18,262 nucleotides of DNA, from NCBI GenBank assembly GCA_964587655.1, contig CAZPMT010000115.1, positions 1 to 18,262 of the forward strand, in the 5' to 3' direction. This document shows, piece by piece, positions 7,730 to 15,418 of the stretch. Under the pieces are notes generated by a model. That model was not told where the DNA came from and ran no database searches. It was given only the letters and a program-made list of their open reading frames with translations. This DNA comes from CAZPMT01 sp964587655. GTDB lineage: Bacteria > Hydrogenedentota > Hydrogenedentia > Hydrogenedentales > SLHB01. The position numbers were made by a program, and so were the translations under genes. The stretch's first letter is position 1, and every line of letters starts with the position of its first letter.

Positions 7730-8572
7730 TCAGGTTAGCGCCCGGAGAAACTCTACGCTCTTGCGGATGTTGTCGTCCGCGCCGTAGCATTCGATGGAGA
7801 CTACGCCGTCCCACTTTGTTTCCTTGAGGAAGGCGAGGCATTTCTTGATGTTGACGGCGTTGACTCCGCCGCCGATGGGCACTTCGCTGCACGCAATGCC
7901 GGTTTCCTCGCCGCGGGCCGCCGCGGCCAGGCCGGCGCTGACGTCCTTGATGTGGCAGTGCGAGACGTATTGGCGGAGCGCCTTCAAATATTCGAGCGGG
8001 TCGTGGCCGGCGATGAAGGTGTTGCCGGTGTCGAAGTTGCAGCGCAGCCATTCGGAATCGAAGTATTTGAAGAGTTCGAGCATGAACTCGATGTCGTTCG
8101 TGTATGGGCCGTGCGGCTCGACGTTGATGACAATCTTGTAGTCCTCGGCCCAGGACAGCACTTGGCGATAGTTGTCGCAGGTGATGCGGAAGACCTCGTC
8201 GCGAGTGAACCCTTCGATTTCGAATGCGCCGTCCACGGTGTCGACCATGGGGCAGTCCAACTCAGCCGCGAAGCGGATGGACTGCTGGACGTATTGCACG
8301 CCAAACGCCGAGCCGTCCGGTCCCATGAAGGGGTACGAGCCGTCGATCTGCGAGATCATCAGCCCCTTTTGATCGCAGTAGCGCTTGAGTGCGCGCGGAT
8401 TCGATTGGAGCGATATGCCTGGCTCGTAACCCATGGCCTGGATGAAATACTGGCCGTGGATAGCGGCGAACTCGAGATGCTTCAGTCCGTACTTGACGGC
8501 GGTCTCTGCCGCCTGTTTGAAGCTGCCGCTCAACGGGCGCCAATTGTCGGTGTGCATGCCTAGCTCAATCAT
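7730..8572 (-). CDS. Sugar phosphate isomerase/epimerase-like TIM barrel
   Basis: A 280-residue protein of the xylose isomerase-like / AP endonuclease 2 TIM-barrel superfamily, expected in the cytosol to isomerise or epimerise a sugar or related polyol, usually with a bound divalent metal. Candidate metal or active-site residues at the barrel mouth are Glu152 (INVEPHG), Asp181 (NFDTGN), His207 (HCHIKD) and Glu261 (SIECYG), the classic spacing for this fold. The substrate cannot be read from sequence. The start is the ATG at 8572, preceded by GGAGG with suitable spacing; the in-frame GTG at 8587 overlaps that ribosome site and is rejected. No signal peptide is visible. It follows the alpha/beta hydrolase by 36 bases on the same strand and could be its co-transcribed partner. 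The hairpin at 7666-7689 lies just downstream. Confidence 0.88.
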   Translation of the reverse strand: MIELGMHTDNWRPLSGSFKQAAETAVKYGLKHLEFAAIHGQYFIQAMGYEPGISLQSNPRALKRYCDQKGLMISQIDGSYPFMGPDGSAFGVQYVQQSIRFAAELDCPMVDTVDGAFEIEGFTRDEVFRITCDNYRQVLSWAEDYKIVINVEPHGPYTNDIEFMLELFKYFDSEWLRCNFDTGNTFIAGHDPLEYLKALRQYVSHCHIKDVSAGLAAAARGEETGIACSEVPIGGGVNAVNIKKCLAFLKETKWDGVVSIECYGADDNIRKSVEFLRALT

Positions 8573-8608
8573 GGTTGTTTCCTCCACGCGTGCAGTTGAT
8601 TCGTTCGG

Positions 8609-9709
8609 TCATCGGTCGATACATTGACTAAGAGCTTGTGAAAAAGACCTAGAACGCTGCGTCATTCCCGCGAAGGCGGGAATCCAGTGCGGAAGTAGCG
8701 GGGCGGCGCGTGCGTTCTGGATTCCCGCCTTCGCGGGAATGACGCCATCCTCGTGGGGCGGACTGTCAGTCTGCCGCCTTCCAGGTAAAGCCACCGTCGC
8801 GGCCTTGAGGTTCTCGGCGGCCGGCGAATGTTCCGCGAGGAAACGGTCCAGGGCGGCCGCACACCCTTTCTTTCTGAGCGTGTTGATGTGGTTGCCGCCG
8901 GGCGCCACGACAAGTTGCAGGTTCGACATGACGGCCGCCATTTGATCGGCGTAGACCTTCAACGGGTCCTTTTCTCCGATGATGGCCAGTGTGGGCACTG
9001 TGTTGGCGCGCAGTTCGGCTTCGGTCACCTTAAGCTGCTTGATGCTCCGCATGACCGCGGCGACCGCCTTTGTGTCGTTGATGGCCTGCATGGCGGCATT
9101 CGCAGCCGCCACGCGGACTTTACTCGGCTTCTGCCCCGTGGGTTCGAGGAACTCGAGAAGCCTCTTAAACCCTTCGCCACAATCGAGATCGTCGGCGACC
9201 TGATCCAGCAGGGCCATGTCTTTTTCGGGATCCGCAGACCACCCGGCGCCGCAGGGCGCGGCCGATAGGAGCCGGTCCGGATGCATTGCGATCAGCTTGA
9301 CAACGATGAAGCCGCCCATCGAATAACCGACCACGTGGGCCTTCTGAATCTTGAGGTGGTCCATGAGCCGGATGATATCCTCGACCATCTCGGCGCCGTA
9401 TTGGTTCGGATCGTACAGTTTATCGCTGCGACCGTGTCCGCGATTGTCGAAGGCGATCACGCGGTACTTCTTCGCAAGGCGCTGAAAGATCCCCGGCGCC
9501 ATCCAATTGCCTTGCGCGTTGATGGCGAGGCCGTGCACGAGGATCACCGGCGTTCCTTGCCCCTTCACGAAATAGTTGATGCGGACGCCGTTGGAGTCGA
9601 AGTATTCCCCCTCGACGTTCAGGGCATGATAGATGTAAACGGCGATGCCCGCCGCCGCCACAAGCAGGACAGCCAAGACAATTCCGGCTCGAACAAGGAT
9701 CTTCTTCAT
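8609..9709 (-). CDS. Membrane-anchored alpha/beta hydrolase with repeat-derived tail
   Basis: An esterase/lactonase-type serine hydrolase of 366 residues. Residues 3-29 form one hydrophobic segment after MKK, an uncleaved anchor or signal peptide, so the enzyme probably faces the periplasm. The fold is clear: oxyanion HG at 59-60 (ILVHGLA), nucleophile Ser130 in GYSMGG, acid Asp248 (IGEKDPL) and His274 (GGNHINT). The normal domain ends near residue 295 (DRFLAEHSP). The remaining ~70 residues are translated from palindromic repeat DNA, including the tell-tale VIPAKAGIQ and WIPAFAGMT, and are unlikely to be functional. The ATG at 9709 has GGAG six bases upstream. The substrate is unknown. It lies between a broken sugar transporter (116 bases upstream) and a sugar isomerase-like gene (36 bases downstream). 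Confidence 0.88.
   Translation of the reverse strand: MKKILVRAGIVLAVLLVAAAGIAVYIYHALNVEGEYFDSNGVRINYFVKGQGTPVILVHGLAINAQGNWMAPGIFQRLAKKYRVIAFDNRGHGRSDKLYDPNQYGAEMVEDIIRLMDHLKIQKAHVVGYSMGGFIVVKLIAMHPDRLLSAAPCGAGWSADPEKDMALLDQVADDLDCGEGFKRLLEFLEPTGQKPSKVRVAAANAAMQAINDTKAVAAVMRSIKQLKVTEAELRANTVPTLAIIGEKDPLKVYADQMAAVMSNLQLVVAPGGNHINTLRKKGCAAALDRFLAEHSPAAENLKAATVALPGRRQTDSPPHEDGVIPAKAGIQNARAAPLLPHWIPAFAGMTQRSRSFSQALSQCIDR
8660..8744. repeat. 28-base perfect inverted repeat (CGTCATTCCCGCG type)
   Basis: The arms at 8660-8687 and 8717-8744 are exact reverse complements separated by 29 bases; each arm contains its own small palindrome (TCCCGCGAAGGCGGGA). This is a widespread REP/MITE-like intergenic family seen in many bacterial phyla. 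Here it sits inside the 3' end of the hydrolase frame. A second imperfect hairpin (GGCGGACTG...CTGCCGCC, 8757-8778) lies next to it. Confidence 0.9.
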
Positions 9710-9825
9710 TCCGGTCTCCAGTTTCTACGACTGCCTCGGAACAAGCGCGCGCACACCCGAGCCAACTGTACCACAGTTGCTTTCCCATTGAGTACCGGCC
9801 GACCGGAACAACTCAAGAGGTGCGT

Positions 9826-10790
9826 TTACGGAAGGCCCTCGTTTACGGGCTGCTTGGCGATATGGAGGACCGGATACGTCCAGCATACCGCCAATCCAAG
9901 TAGGCCGAAAACCGCCGCGATGGGGCCGACCAGGTAGATGCCCATCGGGTGTTCGACCGAGTTTCCGAAGATGCTCATCGTCAGCGTGGCCACGTAGACC
10001 GACAACGCCTGCGAGCCTTTCCATGCGAGCCCGCTGACGCTCTGATAGATCGCCTCGCGTCGTTCGCCGGAGGTGCGCTCGTCGAGGTCTATGATCTGAC
10101 CGATCATGGGCGTGAGCAGGACATACTGCATTCCCTGGCCAATGCCGCAGTAGGCGAAGAGAATCGCGCCGAGCACGATCTTGACTGAAACATCGACGGC
10201 AAGGTTCGGGATGAGGTACATCATCGGCAAGCCGGTCGTGATGATGGCGAGAGCCATGAACACGAGCCATTTGATAGGGATGCGTTTCGCAAGCGGGTCG
10301 GTAAACGCGAGGGCCGCCAGCGCCGCGACGATGTACGGCATCATCAGAACCGAAACTGTGCTCGTCGAGCCGCGCAGTCCGATCGTGACCCAATAAGGGA
10401 GGACGCGCTGAACGGCGAGGTATCCGAGGTTGAACAGAAAGAAGATCGCGAGGTACTGCATGAACACGCGGTTGCCGAGGGTCTGTGAAAGAACGCGGAG
10501 CGGCGGCCCGAAATGCGAAAGATCCGCCAGCGTCCTGGCTGCGTCGACGTCTTGTCCGACCAGAGCGCCCACAGGGGATCCGCTAAGGCCGAAAAGATGT
10601 ATGTGATGACGAACATCGTTCCGGCAAGGGTGATCGGGATGAAGACTCGATCTGCTTCGCCCTCGGGCGGCGAGTAGAAGTAGGTCCCCCACTGCGTCAT
10701 GACTTCGCTGATGAGTTGCATCGCGATGCAGCTCAACAACAGCGCAAAGCCCTCTATCGCGCGGAATTCCTTGGCTTCCGAACGGCGCAT
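9826..10790 (-). pseudogene. MFS_2 (GPH-type) sugar:cation symporter, internally deleted and frameshifted
   Basis: Two overlapping frames carry the two ends of one transporter. The N-terminal frame starts at the ATG at 10790 (AAGGAG four bases upstream, 10 bases after glgC) and encodes membrane segments 1-2 and the family's loop motif as DPLWALWSDKTSTQPGRWRIF. The homologous reading then moves to another frame near 10515-10545, where ARTLADLSHFGPPLRVL leads into the second six-helix half (FLFNLGYLAVQRVLPYWV through CWTYPVLHI). The whole spans about 320 codons; the family is usually 450-500 residues, and helices 3-6 are missing. So there is an internal loss of very roughly 350-450 bases that is not a multiple of three. 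The family imports glycosides, pentoses or hexuronides with Na+ or H+. A functional product is unlikely. An assembly error collapsing this stretch is an alternative. Confidence 0.8.
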
Positions 10791-10800
10791 GCGGCTCCTT

Positions 10801-12096
10801 CTACTCGATGCGCGCGCCATCGGGGATGATGGCGTTCTTCATAACCACCACAACACCGTCCCGGATGGCGTATCCGGGGCCGTCGCCATCTGGAAGCCCG
10901 CGCGATCCCCTGATGACGACGTTTCTTCCGATGCGGGCATTCTTGTCGACAATGCCATTCACGATCGTGGAATTCTCTCCGATGCCGAGCGGCATGGGCT
11001 TCCCGACGCCTGCCTCGTCCTCGAGGTAATCGGCGCCCATGATCACGCTCCGCTCGATCCGCGCGCCGGACCGGACGATGCTTCGTATGCCGACAACGGA
11101 ACTCTTGACCGTCGCATTCTTGAGACGGCACCCTTCACAGATTATGGAGTTCGCAATGTGGACGTCCTCAAAATGCGAACCGGGCAGGTATCGCGGGTGC
11201 GTGTACACGATGCAGCGCGGATCAAAGACCGGAAGGGGCAGATTCGCCGAGGCCATGCGCATGTGCGCCTCGTAGAATGAACGCACGGTTCCGATGTCCT
11301 CCCAATACCCGTCGAACAAATGCGCGTACACGCGATTCTCTCGCAGCGAGTTCGGGATGACGTGTTTGCCGAAGTCGATCCAGTCGGTGCGCGCCTCGAG
11401 TAGATCCTCGAGCACCTTTGCACGGCACATGTAGATGCCCATCGAAGCCAGATACGGCTTGTCGGTTTCAATGCCGAACCGGGCGAAAACGTGCGGCGGC
11501 GTCGCGAGCTTCTCGAATTGTTCGTCCGTGGAAGGTTTCTCGACGAATTCGTTTATCCGTCCGTTCTTGTAGACCTTCATGATGCCGAAAGCGTGCGCGG
11601 TTTCCTTCGAGACCGGCAGGGTGGCCACCGTGATGTCCGCGTCGTTTTCGAGGTGCGTCCGCATGAGCGGCCGGTAATCCATACTGTAAAGATGATCGCC
11701 GGAAAGGATGAGATAGTGCTCCGAACTCAGATTGCGGATATTCAGGAGTTGCTTCCGCACGGCATCGGCGGTGCCCTGGTACCAGCCGCCGCTCTCCATA
11801 GTTTGCTCGGCCGCGAGTATCTCAACGAACCCCTTCGAGAAATGGTCGAACCTGTAACTGTTCTGGATGTGGCGATGCAGCGAGGCGCTGTTGAATTGCG
11901 TCAAGACTACGATGCGTTTGACGCCGGCGTGGATGCAGAGACTCAGGGGGATGTCCACGAGGCGGTAGCGCCCCAGAAGCGGGACGGCGGGTTTCGCGCG
12001 CATGGCGGTGAGCGGATACAGGCGCGTGCCGCGGCCGCCTCCGAGGATGATGGCCCCGACCTGCTCCATGACGTCGCGTACGACTTCCGTGCTCAC
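10801..12096 (-). CDS. glgC: Glucose-1-phosphate adenylyltransferase (ADP-glucose pyrophosphorylase)
   Basis: Makes ADP-glucose from glucose-1-phosphate and ATP, the committed step of bacterial glycogen synthesis. It has 431 residues, the family's normal size. The nucleotidyltransferase domain opens with GGGRGTRLYPLT (about 19-30) and KPAVPL, followed by WYQGTADAVR (105-114), SGDHLYSMD (132-140), FVEKPSTD (184-191) and SMGIYMC (218-224). A left-handed beta-helix of hexapeptide repeats runs from about 297 to the end (ENSTIVNGIVDKNARIGRNVVI). I chose the GTG at 12096 because GGAG lies five bases upstream; the ATG at 12069 would leave no ribosome site. The longer frame to 12360 only overlaps the UbiA gene. 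It follows UbiA by 23 bases and precedes the transporter by 10, so an operon is likely. No other glg gene is in the window. Confidence 0.93.
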   Translation of the reverse strand: MSTEVVRDVMEQVGAIILGGGRGTRLYPLTAMRAKPAVPLLGRYRLVDIPLSLCIHAGVKRIVVLTQFNSASLHRHIQNSYRFDHFSKGFVEILAAEQTMESGGWYQGTADAVRKQLLNIRNLSSEHYLILSGDHLYSMDYRPLMRTHLENDADITVATLPVSKETAHAFGIMKVYKNGRINEFVEKPSTDEQFEKLATPPHVFARFGIETDKPYLASMGIYMCRAKVLEDLLEARTDWIDFGKHVIPNSLRENRVYAHLFDGYWEDIGTVRSFYEAHMRMASANLPLPVFDPRCIVYTHPRYLPGSHFEDVHIANSIICEGCRLKNATVKSSVVGIRSIVRSGARIERSVIMGADYLEDEAGVGKPMPLGIGENSTIVNGIVDKNARIGRNVVIRGSRGLPDGDGPGYAIRDGVVVVMKNAIIPDGARIE

Positions 12097-12119
12097 TTCG
12101 ACTCCGTCTTCAAGCCTGT

Positions 12120-13022
12120 TTACAGGTGAACCGGCGAATACTTTACAAGGGCTTGCCAGTAGATGATGATCATGCACGCCAACGCCCAGAGCAGGACTGC
12201 GGCGCCAAGAGGCTTGTCCTTGAACAGCGCCGCGCTCGGGTCGCCGCCTTCGCTGCCGATCTGCACCAGGTAGAGGTACCGGAACAGTCCGTACACGACG
12301 AATGGCAGGGTAAGATACAGTTTGTCCGTGCCGAAACGCACGACGACTTCCGGCGAGCACGTATAGATCGTGTACGTGATAAGCGTGGACCCGGCCACGA
12401 GGAGGATGAGCGTGTCGAGATAGGCGACGGTGTAGTGACCCAGCACCTCGCGGTGGTTCGCGGCGTCCCCGGCGAGGGTGAGCATTTCATGCCGCCGCTT
12501 GCTGATGCCGAGAAACAACGACGCGAACAGCGTGCACACAACAAGCCAGTTTGAGAACGTCACGTCGAGCGCAACGGCGCCGGACATCGCGCGCACCACG
12601 AAGCCGATGGCGATGATGAGAACGTCCACGACGACGACCTTCTTCAAGGCCACCGTGTACAGCGTGGTCAGCACGAGGTAAAAGGCCACGGTGAAAAGGA
12701 ACTTCACGCCGAGGGCCGCGCCAAGGCCAAGACTCGCCAACAGCAACACCACAACCATGCATACGCCGGTCCCGTAACTCATCTCGCCGCTCGCGAGAGG
12801 CCGGGCCTTCTTCTCCGGGTGCACGCGGTCGCTTTCAATGTCCTTGAGGTCGTTGAAGAGGTACATTGCGCTCGACGCGGCGCAGAACGCTGCGAACGCC
12901 ACAAGGCTCTTGAGCACTTGATTGGGGACATGGAGCTGTTGCGCGAAGATCAGCGCCGCGAAAACCAAGAGGTTCTTGGACCACTGATAGACGCGCAATG
13001 CTCTGAGAAATGTGCCGGCCAT
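12120..13022 (-). CDS. UbiA-family prenyltransferase, decaprenyl-phosphate phosphoribosyltransferase-like
   Basis: An integral membrane enzyme of 300 residues with about eight or nine hydrophobic segments. The first UbiA motif is NDLKDIESD (57-65), followed by RVHPEKKARPLASG; the second is YTVALKKVVVVD (122-133). The HPEKKARPLASG form and the N-terminal RVYQWSKNLLVF are typical of the branch that transfers phosphoribose from PRPP to a polyprenyl phosphate (DPPR synthase), rather than the quinone or heme O branches. In actinobacteria this feeds decaprenyl-phospho-arabinose for the cell wall; here the acceptor and product are inferred only. I chose the ATG at 13022: it has AAAGG upstream and sits 24 bases after the start point predicted from the promoter at 13053-13082. 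Earlier ATGs (13061, 13148) lie upstream of that start point. It is the first gene of the run with glgC. Confidence 0.87.
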   Translation of the reverse strand: MAGTFLRALRVYQWSKNLLVFAALIFAQQLHVPNQVLKSLVAFAAFCAASSAMYLFNDLKDIESDRVHPEKKARPLASGEMSYGTGVCMVVVLLLASLGLGAALGVKFLFTVAFYLVLTTLYTVALKKVVVVDVLIIAIGFVVRAMSGAVALDVTFSNWLVVCTLFASLFLGISKRRHEMLTLAGDAANHREVLGHYTVAYLDTLILLVAGSTLITYTIYTCSPEVVVRFGTDKLYLTLPFVVYGLFRYLYLVQIGSEGGDPSAALFKDKPLGAAVLLWALACMIIIYWQALVKYSPVHL

Positions 13023-13052
13023 AGTTGCCTTTACGCTCGCGGGTGTATGGGC

Positions 13053-13082
13053 ATTGTGCATGAGCCGCTTTCGGAGTGTCAA
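13053..13082 (-). promoter_or_regulatory. Promoter of the UbiA-glgC operon
   Basis: On the minus strand a perfect TTGACA (13077-13082) is separated by 18 bases from CACAAT (13053-13058). Transcription would start near 13046, 24 bases before the chosen UbiA start. It stands back to back with the beta-helix promoter, about 50 bases apart. Confidence 0.6.
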
Positions 13083-13132
13083 GAATGGCGGTGGCGCAGT
13101 GCAATTCGCACATACCTCCGGAGGATCGCGTT

Positions 13133-13159
13133 TTGACAACGCGCCCAACGTCGGATAAT
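13133..13159 (+). promoter_or_regulatory. Promoter of the beta-helix gene, apparently leaderless
   Basis: TTGACA at 13133-13138 and GATAAT at 13154-13159 are 15 bases apart (17 if TAATCT is taken as the -10). The ATG at 13168 begins about nine bases after the -10, where transcription should start, and no Shine-Dalgarno sequence precedes it. Confidence 0.6.
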
Positions 13160-13167
13160 CTTATCGC

Positions 13168-14439
13168 ATGAACCGGTTGTCTACATGTTGCTTAGCCGTT
13201 TCGCTCTTGGCAGTGGCCTCTTACGGAGACGCGGGCGTGCGCAAATACGCTGAAAATAAAACCCTGGCGGAAACGGCCATAAAGGTCTCCGTGGGTATCG
13301 AGAAGGCTGACATCGCCGGCGCTGACAACCGCGCGCTGCAAGCGGCCGTGGACTACGTGGCGAACCTTGGCGGAGGGATCGTCGAAATAGGTCCGGGCGA
13401 ATACCTGATGCGCGACTCGCTGCACCTGCGCAGCCATGTGACGTTGCGCGGCGCGGCCGACAAGACCGTCTTGAAAAAGGACGCATCCGTTTGCAGTCTC
13501 CTGGCGGCGGACGGCGATTTCGGCGAGGAAGCGATCACGGTCCAGCACCCCGAAGGCTTCGAAGTGGGGCGGGGCGTGTACGTGGCTTCTAAACACGCGA
13601 AGGGGTTCTTTGGAATATGCGCGACGGTCCTCAACGGTAAGGAAAACTACTTTCGAATCAGCCGGCCATTGAACGCGGACTGCATGATGGCCGCCGATGC
13701 CTTTGCCGCCACGGTGTTTCCCGTGATTAGCGTCTACAATGCCGAGGACTTTCGTATCGAGAATCTGACGATTGACGGGAATCGCGCCCATAACGAGACA
13801 CTGATCGACGGTTGCCGCGGCGCGGGGATCTTCTTCTATCGCGGCGACGGCGCCGTGATCGAGAATTGCATCATACGCGCGTACAATGGAGATGGGATCA
13901 GCTTCCAACAATCCAACGACGTGCAGGTGCTGAACTGCCTTTCCGAGGGAAACGCGGGGAAGGGGCTCCATCCCGGGAGCGGCTCGCAGCGCCCGGTCAT
14001 CCGGGAATGCAAGTCCATTGGCAACGATGACGACGGCTTCTTCTTCTGTTGGCGCGTGCGGAACGCAGTGGTCGAACAGAATGAGTTCCGGAACAACCGC
14101 GGCTTTGGGATGTCGATCGGCCATAAGGACAGCGACAACCTAGTCCGCAAGAACACGATCGTCGGAAACGCCAAGGGCGGCGTGTACTGGCGCAACGAAA
14201 AGGACCCGATGGCCGCCCACCGCATCGAGTTTGTCGAAAACACCGTCGAGGACAACGCTGAAGCCGGCCTCTTTATCGACGGCGAAACGAACGGCACACT
14301 GGTGCGCAGCAACACCATCCGCGATTCCGGCAAAGGCGTGCAGAAAGTCGGTGTGAGGATCGGCGCGAAAGTGGGCGAGGTGACGTTGAAGGACAATACT
14401 ATTCGTGCCGCGACCGAGATCGCGGATGAGCGGAAGTAG
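13168..14439 (+). CDS. Secreted right-handed parallel beta-helix protein (NosD/pectate-lyase-like fold)
   Basis: A protein of 423 residues. It begins with a signal peptide (MNRLSTCCLAVSLLAVASYGDAG, here MNRLSTCCLAVSLLAVAS plus YGDAG; likely cleavage near residue 22), so it is exported. Residues about 55-105 match the pectate-lyase-like entry module (ALQAAVDYVANLGGGIVEIGPGEY, here ALQAAVDYVANLGG and IVEIGPGEY, then LRSHVTLRG). From about 185 to 410 come parallel beta-helix rungs of the PbH1 type, e.g. FRIENLTIDGNR, AVIENCIIRAYNGDGISF, VQVLNCLSEGNAGKG, NLVRKNTIVGNAKGG and LVRSNTIRDSGKG. The fold commonly binds or cleaves polysaccharides, but no catalytic site can be assigned. The start is fixed by the signal peptide and promoter; there is no ribosome site, suggesting a leaderless transcript. 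The SprT-like gene follows after 2 bases. Confidence 0.85.
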   Translation: MNRLSTCCLAVSLLAVASYGDAGVRKYAENKTLAETAIKVSVGIEKADIAGADNRALQAAVDYVANLGGGIVEIGPGEYLMRDSLHLRSHVTLRGAADKTVLKKDASVCSLLAADGDFGEEAITVQHPEGFEVGRGVYVASKHAKGFFGICATVLNGKENYFRISRPLNADCMMAADAFAATVFPVISVYNAEDFRIENLTIDGNRAHNETLIDGCRGAGIFFYRGDGAVIENCIIRAYNGDGISFQQSNDVQVLNCLSEGNAGKGLHPGSGSQRPVIRECKSIGNDDDGFFFCWRVRNAVVEQNEFRNNRGFGMSIGHKDSDNLVRKNTIVGNAKGGVYWRNEKDPMAAHRIEFVENTVEDNAEAGLFIDGETNGTLVRSNTIRDSGKGVQKVGVRIGAKVGEVTLKDNTIRAATEIADERK

Positions 14440-14441
14440 CC

Positions 14442-15320
14442 GTGGCACAACGCCGAACTCTGCTGGAACAACTCGAACTCCCGTGGGAAGGCTTCGCGCC
14501 CGCGGCGCCAGCCCCTGAACCCTCCGCTCCGTTGCCCGCCTCACGGCCAATGGACCGCATTGATGACTCCGCCGCACGGGTTGCCCTCCAGGCCGCGCTC
14601 GAAGCGGGGAGCGGTATGCGCGTCGCGCTCTCCGTGACCGACAACACCTCGACGATGATGTCGATCAAGTACGATCGTTCCCGCACGGCTGCGCGGCTGC
14701 GCGTTCATCGCATGTTCCTCTCCGCGCCGCCCGATGTCGTTCGCGCGCTTGCGGCGTGGGTGCGGTCGCCCCGTGCGGAGGAGTCCGGCGCCCTGTTGAA
14801 CTCTTTCATCAAGTCAAACGGCCATCGGATCCGAGGCCGCACCGGCGCCGTGCGCACCGTGACGCGGGGTCAACACTTCGATCTCAGTGCCATTTTCGAC
14901 GACGTGAATCAAGCGCATTTCCAGGGCGCAGTGACCGCCGCGATCACGTGGGGGCGCATGCCCGAATGGCGCCGGCGGCGCTCCATGCGCTTCGGCAGCT
15001 ATTATCCACGCGAGGACCTGATCCGGATACATCCCTTTCTCGATCAGGCCTTCGTGCCCCTGTATTTCGTCCGGTACATCGTGTTCCACGAGATGCTGCA
15101 CGCCTTTCTGGGGATCGAGGAGTTACCCTCGGGCCGCCAACGGATTCACACCGCGGCCTTCAAGAAGATCGAGCGGGCGTACCCCGGGTATGATCGCGCC
15201 GTCGCATGGCAGGACAATCCCAAGAACCTCGGAAAACTCCTCTCGAGTCCCGGCGGAATGAAAGCGTTACTCGCCCGATTGCTGTGCGGAACATCTGAGC
15301 CGGCTTCCGGTGTTGTCTAG
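14442..15320 (+). CDS. SprT-like zinc metalloprotease-fold protein
   Basis: A 292-residue protein. The C-terminal half is SprT-like: HFDLSAIFDDVNQAHF (145-160), then the zinc motif HEMLH (His216, Glu217, His220) at the end of a hydrophobic helix, and a third likely ligand His236 in RIHTAAFKKIE. The N-terminal 140 residues include a Pro/Ala linker (about 19-36) and a basic domain I do not recognise. SprT-family proteins are cytosolic; the eukaryotic relative Spartan degrades DNA-protein crosslinks, but bacterial roles are poorly defined. No signal peptide is visible. The start is a GTG two bases after the beta-helix stop, with CGGAAG upstream inside that gene, so translation is probably coupled. 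Why a cytosolic SprT protein is coupled to a secreted beta-helix is not explained by sequence. Confidence 0.82.
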   Translation: MAQRRTLLEQLELPWEGFAPAAPAPEPSAPLPASRPMDRIDDSAARVALQAALEAGSGMRVALSVTDNTSTMMSIKYDRSRTAARLRVHRMFLSAPPDVVRALAAWVRSPRAEESGALLNSFIKSNGHRIRGRTGAVRTVTRGQHFDLSAIFDDVNQAHFQGAVTAAITWGRMPEWRRRRSMRFGSYYPREDLIRIHPFLDQAFVPLYFVRYIVFHEMLHAFLGIEELPSGRQRIHTAAFKKIERAYPGYDRAVAWQDNPKNLGKLLSSPGGMKALLARLLCGTSEPASGVV

Positions 15321-15365
15321 CAAAGAAGGGCGATCGGGAAGTCTACGAATGGCAGCGTCGGTGAA

Positions 15366-15397
15366 TTCCGCAGAAACGGAACGGACGTCTGTATAAT
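15366..15397 (+). promoter_or_regulatory. Candidate promoter and operator of the metal ATPase
   Basis: A consensus TATAAT lies at 15392-15397, 21 bases before the ATG. Upstream, TTCCG (15366-15370) and CGGAA (15377-15381) form a perfect dyad with a 6-base spacer over the expected -35 position, where no good TTGACA is seen. A metal-responsive regulator binding there is possible but unproven; no regulator gene is adjacent. Confidence 0.45.
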
Positions 15398-15418
15398 GCT
15401 TGCTGAAAGGAAAGGCTC

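Noticed and set aside
8660..8744. CRISPR array from the repeated units
   Set aside because: There are only two units and they are inverted, not direct; the same holds for the pair at 17605-17701.
12097..12360. N-terminal extension of glgC to 12360
   Set aside because: The extension overlaps the UbiA gene, reads as Arg-rich out-of-frame sequence, and would exceed the normal length of the family.
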